From NCBI GenBank assembly GCA_036011085.1, contig DASCMS010000003.1:55864-119863 (forward strand): 64,000 nt of DNA. The letters run 5' to 3'. Source of the stretch: UBA8231 sp036011085. Lineage in GTDB: Bacteria > Latescibacterota > UBA2968 > UBA8231. This document shows, one piece after another, positions 1 to 8,580 of the stretch. The first letter of the stretch is position 1, and the number at the start of each line of letters is the position of its first letter. The position numbers were made by a program, and so were the translations under genes. Below the pieces are notes generated by a model that was given only the letters and a program-made list of their open reading frames with translations, had not been told where the DNA came from and ran no database searches.

Positions 1-778
1 CCAGCAGCCGCTTCTTCTGGGAGCGCATCTTCTTCAGCATGGGTTCGAGGCGCGACAACTGGGCGTTGAGAATGGCCCCCTCGAATTCGGACGCGCGGAA
101 GTTGTTGCCGGCAAACTGCAACTCTTCCCGCCTCTCTTCCGGCTTATCATCCCAGTAGAAGGAGCAGCAGTCAACGGCGACCGAGCCGCGGTCGTAGACC
201 GCCTTCGACTTCGTCACGAAGGCGCCCCCCTCGCCGCAGGTGATGTTCTTGAAGAAGTTGAAACTGAAAGCGCCGGCGTGGCCGATGGCGCCGAGCTTCT
301 TGCCACGGTAGCCACCGCCCACTGCCTGACAGGCATCTTCCAGCACCATCAGCTTGTGTTTGTGCGCTACCTTCATGATGCCCGCCATGTCGCAGGGCAG
401 CCCCACCATGTGCACTGGGATCACCGCACGCGTGTGTTTCGTCAGGCGGCGCTCCAGGTCCTTCGCCGACAGCGTCAACGACTCGTCCACGTCGGCGATG
501 ACGGGGATGGCGCCGGCAGCCAGCACGGCGAGGGCTGTCGCCATGTACGTGTAGGCGGGGACGACGACCTGGTCACCCGGACCGATGCCGAGACCGACGA
601 GGGCCGTGTAGAGTGCGGACGTACCCGAACGGGACATGCGCGTGTACTTCACGCCGATGTGGGCCGACCAGTCTGCTTCGAACTTGTCACACTCACCGCC
701 TGAACCATAGCGGAAGATTTTCCCCGACTCGATGAGACGGCGGATCCGCTTGACCTCGGCCTCCCCTATCCTGTACAC
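1..778 (-). CDS. DegT/DnrJ/EryC1/StrS-family PLP aminotransferase (C-terminus beyond window)
   Basis: Translating from the GTG at 776-778 gives a fold-type I sugar aminotransferase: an N-terminal SGTSAL cofactor loop near residue 51, the VLEDACQA aspartate near residue 147, and the Schiff-base lysine K177 in the motif FNFFKNITCGEGG. These enzymes transfer an amino group to keto sugars or related substrates using PLP. The start overlaps the end of the PabB-PabC gene by 13 bases, so the two are probably translationally coupled. About 259 residues are visible and the reading frame runs off position 1, so the C-terminal substrate-binding part is missing only because of the window edge. The substrate is unknown. 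Confidence 0.9.
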   Translation of the reverse strand, partial: MYRIGEAEVKRIRRLIESGKIFRYGSGGECDKFEADWSAHIGVKYTRMSRSGTSALYTALVGLGIGPGDQVVVPAYTYMATALAVLAAGAIPVIADVDESLTLSAKDLERRLTKHTRAVIPVHMVGLPCDMAGIMKVAHKHKLMVLEDACQAVGGGYRGKKLGAIGHAGAFSFNFFKNITCGEGGAFVTKSKAVYDRGSVAVDCCSFYWDDKPEERREELQFAGNNFRASEFEGAILNAQLSRLEPMLKKMRSQKKRLL

Positions 779-2652
779 GATTCACGCTCCTCCATTGACT
801 CGTTTGCTTCGATCTTCGCATGCCCCGGGTCGAGACGGACCCAACGGCGCAGGGAATTGATCATGTAGACGGCATCGGCCCCGGCCAGATCGTCCTGGTG
901 CACGATGGCCTCCTCGATCTGTCCCGACTCGAGCAGCTCCTCGCGAAACGTACCTGGCAGCAGGCCGCTGCCTACCGGTGGCGTCAGTCGCCGGCCCGCC
1001 ACCTCGAGGACGATGTTACCGATCGTACACTCCGTCAACTCGCCTCGATCGTTGTATAGAATCACCTCATCCGGCGGATCGACCTCATCAGTTCCACGCC
1101 CTGCCAGGGCCGACTCGTAGACAGCGCGGCGTGTTGTCTTGTGATACAGAAAGACATCCTCTGTGTCGATGGGGTGAGCTGCCAGCACAGCCGACATGGC
1201 GGCCGGAGCGGGCGACATGTCAGCCGCTGCCACCCTGACCGATCCGTCCGCTGACAGACTCAGGCGCACGCGAGAGGTCTGCTCCAGTCTGGTGGCCACC
1301 GAGTCCAGCCGATGGCGCCACACTTCCTCGTCACAGACAAACCCGAAATAGCGTGCCGAGCCCGCCATCCGCAGCAGATGCCGTTGGACAAGATAGTACC
1401 CGGACTCTGGCTCGAACAGAAGCGTCTCGAAGAGATCGAATTCAGGATCGGATGCCAGATTCTGCGAGCTGGAGCCACGCAGAAACTGCGCCTTGTCCAG
1501 ACACTCGGCATATTCGGCCGCAGGCTCCGAGTCCCAGGTGATGCCGCCGCCGACGCCGGCTGTAGCCGTCCCGGTCTCGCGCTCCACGATCACGGTGCGG
1601 ATAGCGACGTTGAAGGTGGCCTCCATACCTGAAAGGCGTCGGTCTCCCCGGGCCGTTGATGGCGACACGAAGCCGATGCAGCCCGTGTACGCCCCACGAG
1701 GAACCGGTTCCATCTCTCTGATCACCTGCGTGGCTCGCACTTTGGGCGCCCCGGTGACGGAGCCGCACGGAAACAGGGCGCAGAACAGATCGTGGAGCCC
1801 CGCGTCCCGGCGGGCTCGAGCGGTGATGGTGGATGTCATCTGCCACACGGTGTCATAGCGCTCCACATCCCACAGAGACTCGACCTTCACCGAGCCCGGC
1901 TCGGACACGCGCCCCAAATCGTTCCGCAGCAGATCGACGATCATGAGATTCTCGGACCTGTCCTTTTCCGAAGCTCTGAGCGCCTCCCGCATCACCTCGT
2001 CCTGCACCGACCAGAGACCTCGTCTGCGTGTGCCTTTCATCGGGCGGGTGCGCACGCGTCCCTCCCCGTCCAGCGAAAAAAACAGTTCAGGCGACGCCGA
2101 CAGGATGGCGCGGTCACCGAAGTCGGCATAGGCACAGAAACCGGCATTGCCCTGTCTCCTGCACATCATATGATAGAGCGCCGCAGGATCACCCTCGAAG
2201 TCAGCCGCCATGGGGAAGGTCATGTTCACCTGATACACGTCGCCGGCGCCCAGGTAGTCGCGGATGACACGAACAGCGTCAGCGTGGGAATGACTGTCCA
2301 GATGTGATTCCCATCCGCCCAGCGTGAAACGCCCTTCGTCCCGGGCCGTCTCGCCAGGCGTTATCTCGTGCCGTTCCGCATACAGACCGAACCACGCCAG
2401 GCAGTCGAGCGAGCCGTTTCCCGCGGCCGTGTGGACGGCGAGGGCACGATCGAAGGCGGACGCGGCTTCGTACGGGATGATGGCCACCGCATGAGTTCCG
2501 CCCGAGACGGCAGCTTCGACACGCTGAAACGCCAGCTGCATGTCGGCTGGATGTCGCACCACGACCTCGTCAACGGGCTGGCCGAAGCGGAAAGATCGGC
2601 CCTCCGTTCCCGGGCGGTAGGACTCGAGCAGGATCTGGTCGGGGACGGTCAG
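766..2652 (-). CDS. pabB: Aminodeoxychorismate synthase component I fused to 4-amino-4-deoxychorismate lyase (PabB-PabC)
   Basis: The first ~400 residues form a chorismate-binding domain with PMKGT (about 204-208) and GSVTGAPK (about 297-304). The last ~220 are a class IV aminotransferase/lyase domain of the PabC type (FETLLFEP, YHKTTRR, LYNDRGELTE). The fusion would turn chorismate into 4-aminobenzoate for folate, with a separate glutaminase. The frame is open further upstream, but those residues lie inside the sialidase-like gene and look like its shadow. The homology begins near ILLES, where the only plausible initiator is a CTG at 2650-2652 that overlaps the upstream stop codon. The start is therefore uncertain. 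The stop is TAG. Confidence 0.85.
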   Translation of the reverse strand: MTVPDQILLESYRPGTEGRSFRFGQPVDEVVVRHPADMQLAFQRVEAAVSGGTHAVAIIPYEAASAFDRALAVHTAAGNGSLDCLAWFGLYAERHEITPGETARDEGRFTLGGWESHLDSHSHADAVRVIRDYLGAGDVYQVNMTFPMAADFEGDPAALYHMMCRRQGNAGFCAYADFGDRAILSASPELFFSLDGEGRVRTRPMKGTRRRGLWSVQDEVMREALRASEKDRSENLMIVDLLRNDLGRVSEPGSVKVESLWDVERYDTVWQMTSTITARARRDAGLHDLFCALFPCGSVTGAPKVRATQVIREMEPVPRGAYTGCIGFVSPSTARGDRRLSGMEATFNVAIRTVIVERETGTATAGVGGGITWDSEPAAEYAECLDKAQFLRGSSSQNLASDPEFDLFETLLFEPESGYYLVQRHLLRMAGSARYFGFVCDEEVWRHRLDSVATRLEQTSRVRLSLSADGSVRVAAADMSPAPAAMSAVLAAHPIDTEDVFLYHKTTRRAVYESALAGRGTDEVDPPDEVILYNDRGELTECTIGNIVLEVAGRRLTPPVGSGLLPGTFREELLESGQIEEAIVHQDDLAGADAVYMINSLRRWVRLDPGHAKIEANESMEERESCTG

Positions 2653-3896
2653 TAGATGAGCCCCCGGAATCGGCGCACAGTGTGCAACGTGATGAGATTG
2701 CCGTCGTGGGCGCTGTGCGCCCGGTGGTCGCCGGAACGCGACAGCACGAGTAGATCGTCCCCGTCGACGACCATGCTGGCGTAGTGCCGCGCCTGGCCGG
2801 CATCCGCTCCCTGGGCCACGATCCCGGCAGGACACCAGTCAACGCAGTTGGAGCTGAAATGAAGCGCCAGAATATGCCGTTCGTTGTTCGGTAGTCCATA
2901 GCGGTTGGCCGGCAACCGGTCGGGCCGTCGCATCGAATCGGTGGCCATCGTCGACAGCAGCCAGTATTTCTCCGATGGCTTGTCGAAGAGGATGTGGAAC
3001 CGCATCTGCCCACCGGGACAGGGTACGTAGCGCATGGGCTCACCGGAAGGCGCTGTGACGGCCTCCGTACGCCAGGAGCCGTCCGCCGCCTCGGTCACCC
3101 GGGCGATGGCGGCCAGCCCCGTGCTGCCCGTGTGGGCGCGCATCCAGAGATAGAGAGTACGTCCCGTCGGGTCGTGCCACAGATGATCGGGGTCGGTGAA
3201 CTCGACGACATTCGTCTCCAGCCAACCCGGCGGGTGCATGGCCCGACCCTCGCCTCCGCCGACAGAACCCTCATTCCAGAACGGCACACCCACATTGCGG
3301 GGCACGCAGTCAAGATCGCGGTAGGCCAACTGGCTGGCCAGCGTCCAATTCTCACGCTGCGTGAGGTCGGCCGATTCATCAGCCACCATCAGCACGGGTG
3401 CAAGCTCCGACACGGGCCAGCCCTTCACTTCGAAGTGCACGCGGCGTTCCATCACCAGCTGCACGCGCCCCCTGGCGCGATGAACGTTGCAGGCCGACTG
3501 ATGCCAGTGCTCGCCTTCGGTAAGTGCCACCGGATCACCCCATGTCTCCCCGTCGTCGTCGCTCGCCATGACCGTGAGGTCGGCGTCATGCCCGAGGATG
3601 TAGACACGCCCCCCGGCGGCGAAGGGCCTGGCATGCATGAAGGGAAACAACGCCCGCTCCTGCCACGAGGCACCGTGGTCATCGCTCGTCCACACCCGGC
3701 CCTGCCAGGCGTTCCTGCCCTCGCCACGGTCGCCCTTGGGACCGCGAAGGCCGGCGACACCGGGCCCGCCCTGGTCCATGGTTGCCACGAGCCGACCGGA
3801 CGGCAGACGTTCCAGCCCGGGCGTGTAGGCATAGATCCGTTCAGGGTCAGGTGATTCGTAGAGAGTGGTGTAGCTCTCGCCGGCCAGCAGCTTCAA
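2649..3896 (-). CDS. Sialidase/BNR-repeat beta-propeller protein
   Basis: 415 residues with two clear Asp-box (BNR) motifs, SDDHGASW at 71-78 and SDDDGETW at 112-119, the turn signature of six-bladed sialidase-type propellers. No signal peptide is visible, so it looks cytoplasmic. The family includes exo-sialidases and many glycoside hydrolases or lyases of unknown substrate; nothing in the sequence fixes the reaction. It overlaps the aldo/keto reductase upstream by four bases (ATGA) and the PabB-PabC gene downstream by about four bases. The operon with two oxidoreductases suggests sugar or sugar-acid breakdown, which is inference. Confidence 0.75.
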   Translation of the reverse strand: MKLLAGESYTTLYESPDPERIYAYTPGLERLPSGRLVATMDQGGPGVAGLRGPKGDRGEGRNAWQGRVWTSDDHGASWQERALFPFMHARPFAAGGRVYILGHDADLTVMASDDDGETWGDPVALTEGEHWHQSACNVHRARGRVQLVMERRVHFEVKGWPVSELAPVLMVADESADLTQRENWTLASQLAYRDLDCVPRNVGVPFWNEGSVGGGEGRAMHPPGWLETNVVEFTDPDHLWHDPTGRTLYLWMRAHTGSTGLAAIARVTEAADGSWRTEAVTAPSGEPMRYVPCPGGQMRFHILFDKPSEKYWLLSTMATDSMRRPDRLPANRYGLPNNERHILALHFSSNCVDWCPAGIVAQGADAGQARHYASMVVDGDDLLVLSRSGDHRAHSAHDGNLITLHTVRRFRGLIY

Positions 3897-4864
3897 GCAT
3901 ACCCCCCCGGAAGTACTACCTTCGACGCCTCATCCAGTGCCGCCATATCCTCGGCCGTCAACTCCCATCCCAACGCCCCGAACGTCTCGTCCACGTGTTC
4001 GGGCAGGTCCGGGCCGATCATCGGCGCTGTCACCTCCGGGTGTGCGAGCAGCCACGCCACGGCGACCTGCGCCGGTGTCTTGTTATGTTTCTTGCCGATA
4101 TCGATCAGGCATTGCACGACACCATCATTCTGCTCGGACATGGCAGAATCAAAGTTCATCCTCCCCTTCGCCCAGGGGGAGTCTGCCGGCGGCGTCTGCC
4201 CCCGCCGGAACCGCCCCGACAGCAAGCCGATGGCCAACGGGCTGTACGTCATCAGGCCGATCCCGTGGCGCCTGGCCAGGGGCAGCAACTCGGCTTCGAT
4301 TTCCACGCGTTTCAGCAGGTTGTACTGGTTCTGCAGACAGGCCCAGGGCGTCAGGCCCATGCGGTCCGCCGTCCACATGGCCTCTACCACCTGGGTGGCG
4401 GAAAAGTTGCAGGCGCCGGTATAGATCACCTTGCCCTGGCGCACGAGATCATCCATGGCGCGCAGCGATTCATCCAGCGGCGTCTCAGGATCCCAGTTGT
4501 GCAGCAGGTAGAGATCGATGCGGTCGGTTCCCAGCCGCTTCAGGCTGCGCTCCACCTCTCGCATGATATGGAAGCGTGAAAGACCGGCGTCGTTGGTCCC
4601 CGGACCGATGCGACTCCACACCTTGGTGGTGATGAACAGATCGTCGCGTTTGCCACGCATGGCCCGCGCCAGGACCTGCTCGGACCGCCCGCGACCGTAG
4701 AAGTTGGCACAGTCGATGAAGTTGCATCCCAGGTCGATGGCGCGATCGATGACACGCACGGCCACGGCGTCATCGTCCTGACCACGGAAGGCGACACCGA
4801 GGCATATGCGGCTGACGCGGACACCGAGACGACCCAGCTGAACGTATTCCATTTCTGCTGCCAT
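3893..4864 (-). CDS. Aldo/keto reductase
   Basis: A 323-residue TIM-barrel NAD(P)H-dependent oxidoreductase. The catalytic tetrad of the family is present: D51 and Y56 (DCANFYGRGRSE), K81 (ITTKV) and H122 (LLHNWDP). I chose the ATG at 4862-4864, which overlaps the TAA of the SDR gene by one base (TAATG), over a longer upstream frame that lies in the SDR gene. It sits between an SDR and a sialidase-like protein in one overlapping operon, so it probably reduces or oxidises a sugar-derived carbonyl. The exact substrate cannot be read from the sequence. Confidence 0.88.
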   Translation of the reverse strand: MAAEMEYVQLGRLGVRVSRICLGVAFRGQDDDAVAVRVIDRAIDLGCNFIDCANFYGRGRSEQVLARAMRGKRDDLFITTKVWSRIGPGTNDAGLSRFHIMREVERSLKRLGTDRIDLYLLHNWDPETPLDESLRAMDDLVRQGKVIYTGACNFSATQVVEAMWTADRMGLTPWACLQNQYNLLKRVEIEAELLPLARRHGIGLMTYSPLAIGLLSGRFRRGQTPPADSPWAKGRMNFDSAMSEQNDGVVQCLIDIGKKHNKTPAQVAVAWLLAHPEVTAPMIGPDLPEHVDETFGALGWELTAEDMAALDEASKVVLPGGYA

Positions 4865-5619
4865 TATCCCGTCGCTCCCTTCACGCTCCACACGGAGCCG
4901 GTTGTATAGGTGTTGCGCTCCGACAACAGCATTTCAGCCACCTCGGCCACCTCTTCCGGATCGGAATAGCGCCCCAGCGGGTTGCCGGGGTCGGCGATAT
5001 GTTCCGGTGAAAACCTCGGCACCACCATGTCGGTGAGGGCCCGGCCCGGTTCGACACCGTTGACGAACACACCCTCACCCGAATAAGCGTTACCGAGGGA
5101 CTTGATGAGGCTCAGAACGGCTCCCTTCGACACCGCATAGGGAACCTGGTTCGGCGATCCGTTGCGCGCCCCCGAGGTGATGGTCACACATCGTCCCCAA
5201 CCGCCTTCCCGCATGTGCGGAATCGCGGCCTGGTGGGCGTGGTAGACGCCGTTCACGTTGATGGCCATCACCTTGGCAAACTGCTGTGTCGACTGCTCGT
5301 GAAACGGCGCCTCCAGGCCGAGGACCCCGGCGGCGCAGGCGAGGATATCGAGCCTCTTGAAAGCGTTCATCGCCATCTCGACGGCGTCCCTGACCTCGGA
5401 CTCGATCGTGACATCGGTGAAGGCGAAGACGGCACGCTGGCCGAGGGCGACGATCTCTTTGGCAGTCTGCCGGCCCTGGTCCTCGAGGATGTCGGCGATG
5501 ACGATGTCACGCCCCTCTTCGGCCAGACGTATGGCGATGGCACGGCCCAGGCCGCGGGCGCCGCCGGTGACGAGGGCGGCGCGACGTTCCTTGGGCGCCG
5601 CAAAGCGCAGATCGGGCAA
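4864..5619 (-). CDS. Short-chain dehydrogenase/reductase (SDR)
   Basis: 251 residues with the classical SDR features: the cofactor motif TGGARGLG at 18-25 and the catalytic triad S149, Y161, K165 (PYAVSK). It would oxidise or reduce a hydroxyl/keto group with NAD(P). The start is a TTG at 5617-5619; no in-frame ATG gives a full Rossmann N-terminus. It is the first gene of the minus-strand run SDR, aldo/keto reductase, sialidase-like, PabB-PabC, DegT, and is divergent from the enolase-superfamily gene across an 88-base gap that must hold both promoters. Confidence 0.85.
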   Translation of the reverse strand: MPDLRFAAPKERRAALVTGGARGLGRAIAIRLAEEGRDIVIADILEDQGRQTAKEIVALGQRAVFAFTDVTIESEVRDAVEMAMNAFKRLDILACAAGVLGLEAPFHEQSTQQFAKVMAINVNGVYHAHQAAIPHMREGGWGRCVTITSGARNGSPNQVPYAVSKGAVLSLIKSLGNAYSGEGVFVNGVEPGRALTDMVVPRFSPEHIADPGNPLGRYSDPEEVAEVAEMLLSERNTYTTGSVWSVKGATG

Positions 5620-5707
5620 GGGATCACTCTCTTCTGGTTGGCGTGCTGGCGCGATGAAGCAGGAGCGCAGTAATATAACCGCACACTTTTATCAATGGAA
5701 TCCGATC

Positions 5708-6829
5708 ATGAAAATCGACCGCATCGAATCCTTCCTCATCGGTGGCGGCTACGTCGTCCGCCTGACCACCGACACCGGACTCACCGGCATCGGCCAGACC
5801 GCCTGCTGGGGATACCCCGAGGCGGTAGCCAGCATTGTCAGCGCCTTCGAACGGTACCTCATCGGCCAGGATCCGCTGCGCATCGAGCATCACTGGCAGC
5901 ACCTCTACCGCATGTCCCCCTTCCGCGGCACGGCACTGTCCGGCGCCGTCAGCGCCATCGACATCGCGCTCTGGGACATCAAGGGAAAACAGTACCAGGC
6001 ACCGGTGTGGGACCTGCTCGGCGGCCGCTGCCGCGACAAGATCCGTCTGCATCTTCTCGGCGGCGCCGGCACCCCCGATGCCATGGTTACCGCCGCGCGT
6101 GAGACTGTCGAGGAAGGTTTCACAGCGCTGAAGTTCGACCCCGTCCGCCACATCGACACCGGCATCGACCGCATGGTGAAGACCGCCGTCGATCTCGTCG
6201 CCGCTGCCCGCGAAGGTGGCGGCCCCGACCTCGACATCATCATCGAGGTGCACCGCAAGCTGACGCCGATGACAGCGCTGACCCTGGCGGAGGCCCTGGC
6301 CCCCTTCAACCTCTATTTCTTCGAGGATCCCATCCAGATCGACAGCATCCAGACGCAGAGTGAGGTGTCACGGCGCTCGAACGTACCCATGGGCAACGGC
6401 GAACGACTGACGACGATCTGGGAGTTCCGGGAGCTGCTCGAGAGCGGCGGTCCACAGTATGTACGACCCGATGTCGGCCTTGCCGGGGGCCTGAGCCACT
6501 GCCGAAAGATCGCCGCCATCGCCGAGTCCTATCACTGCGCCGTGGTGACGCACAATTTCCTCGGCCCCCTGCTGACGGCAGCCTCGGTTCATCTGGATGC
6601 CACGATCCCCAACTTCATCACGCAGGAGTACACCAAGGGCGACGAGAGTGAAGCCAATGCTGTCTACAAGTGCGCCCACCGCCGCGAGGGCGGTTACATC
6701 CCCCTGCCGGAGGTACCCGGACTTGGCGTGGAGCTGGTAGACGACCTTATCCCTGAACGCCCGTTCCAGCCGATGAACAGCGGTTCCACGCCGCTGCGAG
6801 AAGACGGCTCCGTGGCCTACGCCGTCTGA
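5708..6829 (+). CDS. Mandelate racemase/muconate lactonizing enzyme family protein (enolase superfamily), probable sugar-acid dehydratase
   Basis: 373 residues with the two-domain enolase-superfamily layout. Probable metal ligands are E180 (IIIEVH, where the family usually has Asp), E206 (FFEDP) and E232 (GNGERL). The His-Asp dyad is H282 (VVTHN) with D255 (RPDVG), and K142 (ALKFD) faces it across the barrel. Members abstract a proton alpha to a carboxylate, most often dehydrating aldonic or uronic-type acids. I chose the ATG at 5708, where the homology begins, rather than the long upstream frame that lies in the SDR gene. Divergent from the SDR operon. The exact substrate is unknown. Confidence 0.88.
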   Translation: MKIDRIESFLIGGGYVVRLTTDTGLTGIGQTACWGYPEAVASIVSAFERYLIGQDPLRIEHHWQHLYRMSPFRGTALSGAVSAIDIALWDIKGKQYQAPVWDLLGGRCRDKIRLHLLGGAGTPDAMVTAARETVEEGFTALKFDPVRHIDTGIDRMVKTAVDLVAAAREGGGPDLDIIIEVHRKLTPMTALTLAEALAPFNLYFFEDPIQIDSIQTQSEVSRRSNVPMGNGERLTTIWEFRELLESGGPQYVRPDVGLAGGLSHCRKIAAIAESYHCAVVTHNFLGPLLTAASVHLDATIPNFITQEYTKGDESEANAVYKCAHRREGGYIPLPEVPGLGVELVDDLIPERPFQPMNSGSTPLREDGSVAYAV

Positions 6830-6839
6830 CCCCCCTCGG

Positions 6840-8543
6840 TCAGGCCTGGAACCTGCCCGCCTCGATGTGCAGGGTGTGATCCACCGGCGACATGAGGGGG
6901 ATCAGCATCCGGAAGGCGTCCGGGGCGTCGGGACTGTTGTGCATCTTCCACATGGTGTGGGCACAACTGCCGGGACCGATGGTGATCAGGTCATCAGCCA
7001 CCCGATAGACGGCCTGGCCACTCTTGAGAATGAGGGTTGTGCCAGCCTGCGCTTCGAGGATGGCCCCCTCCACCTCGACGGTTCCTCCCGGCTCGAAGAG
7101 AAGCTCGAGCTGGCACGGCACACCCTCGACGCCTCCGGCAGTGGTCACGCGCAGCTCGAAGGCCGTGTTGTCGCTGCCATCACTCGCCTCGCTGACCGCG
7201 AGCTCGATCGACATGGGCGGCAACTCGTAGGTCTGCCGCCGGGCCCGGACTTGTTGCCAGTTGCCGGCATCCACTTTCGTGCCATCGTCGACTGGCAGCC
7301 AGTAGATGGGCCGGTCATACGCCTTCTCGGGATAGATGGGATTCACCCCGGCGTGATGCAGCCGTCCGCCACGGTCGCCGTCGATGGGAGTCATGTCGAG
7401 ACCGACGAACCGGCCGGTAGCGAAATACGTGGACGAGATGCGCACTGCCGACAACTCAGCCTCGCCCTGGCGCAGGCTGAAAGGTGTGTCCAGCCCCTCG
7501 GCCAGGGTGGCGCTGGCGCGATCTCTTCGAACCCTCCACAGACGGGCCGCCGGGTAGTACTTCCGGTAGGAGGTCGTCAGTGCCTCTCGGGGAACGTCGC
7601 CGTCGTCCCGCCATTGCGGATGGGTAAGAAAGGGTTCCAGTTCCCACGTGCCCCCAGGTCCCCCCTTCTCCAGCAACCAGTCGGCGACGGCAGCAAAACG
7701 CCCGTTGCCGTCGTGTCGGGCCAGCGTGTAGTAACTGTCGGCGAGCCCCGAAGGCACGACACGGGCGCCGCGGTCCTGCCGGCTCGAGACACTGGTAACC
7801 ACCGTGGCATCGGCGTGCATCAGGTGGTAGGACATCTCCAGGTTTGCGCGCACGGGGTCGAGCAGTTCGGCCCGCCCGAGTGACTCGGCCGCCAAACGCA
7901 GGGAGCGATCCACGACGGGATTATATACCGATGTGGAACGTTCGATGAACTCCCCGTCAGCATTGACGTCGATCGTTTCGGCGAGGTAGGCTTCGACGGT
8001 GGGCATGACCTCATCGGCCAGATCGGGGAAGAGCTCACAAGCCATGGATAGCGCCGAGACGAGGACCCATCTATGGTTCGGGGTGTGGAAACCGCCCGAT
8101 ACCATGCCCGGCGCCGCCGTACGGATGAGCTCCCCGAGAGATTCCGCAATCCTCTCGGCGCCGTTGTCTCCGGCGCCGGCTGCCTGGCGCGCCGCCCGCA
8201 CCACCGGCGCCAGACCCTGTACGGTGAAACCCGTGTCCGGAGAGGAATCGAAGTTCGTGACCAGCAGATCGAAGCGGCCCGCCGGTGTACGACGACGGCG
8301 CCCCCACGCGGCGGCGCGTTCGATACGATCCACCAGAGCGGTGTCCCCGTGATGGCGCGACTCGGGCAGGAGGTAGGCGTAACCGAAGGTGGCGGCGGAG
8401 CTGACCTGATTCGGTCCGGCCAGGCCATCCGGGCCGACAAAGCCGCCTTCGTCGGGATGCCCGGTGGTGTCGATCTGATGCGCCGCCAGCGCCGTGACCC
8501 GCTCATCGACGGCGGCCACCAGCCGCCGGTAGTCGTATGACAT
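6840..8543 (-). CDS. Putative (alpha/alpha) toroid polysaccharide lyase-like protein (heparinase II/III-like)
   Basis: 567 residues. The start is the ATG at 8541-8543, preceded by a strong AGGAGG site. The first ~330 residues are helical with the motif TPNHRWV and a later ERSTSVYNPVVDRSL stretch; the rest is beta-rich and ends in AHTMWKMHN. This layout resembles polysaccharide lyases with a toroid plus a beta-sandwich, but I recognise the family only by general likeness. No signal peptide is seen, so it would act on oligosaccharides inside the cell. It is convergent with the enolase-superfamily gene, ten bases apart. The fit with sugar-acid catabolism is inference. Confidence 0.45.
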   Translation of the reverse strand: MSYDYRRLVAAVDERVTALAAHQIDTTGHPDEGGFVGPDGLAGPNQVSSAATFGYAYLLPESRHHGDTALVDRIERAAAWGRRRRTPAGRFDLLVTNFDSSPDTGFTVQGLAPVVRAARQAAGAGDNGAERIAESLGELIRTAAPGMVSGGFHTPNHRWVLVSALSMACELFPDLADEVMPTVEAYLAETIDVNADGEFIERSTSVYNPVVDRSLRLAAESLGRAELLDPVRANLEMSYHLMHADATVVTSVSSRQDRGARVVPSGLADSYYTLARHDGNGRFAAVADWLLEKGGPGGTWELEPFLTHPQWRDDGDVPREALTTSYRKYYPAARLWRVRRDRASATLAEGLDTPFSLRQGEAELSAVRISSTYFATGRFVGLDMTPIDGDRGGRLHHAGVNPIYPEKAYDRPIYWLPVDDGTKVDAGNWQQVRARRQTYELPPMSIELAVSEASDGSDNTAFELRVTTAGGVEGVPCQLELLFEPGGTVEVEGAILEAQAGTTLILKSGQAVYRVADDLITIGPGSCAHTMWKMHNSPDAPDAFRMLIPLMSPVDHTLHIEAGRFQA

Positions 8544-8580
8544 CGTACCTCCTGTCGAACCTGATTCGGTTGAGTGCGAG

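Noticed and set aside
5620..5707. Divergent promoters between the SDR and enolase-superfamily genes
   Set aside because: AT-rich boxes are present, but no -35/-10 pair has an acceptable spacing on either strand.
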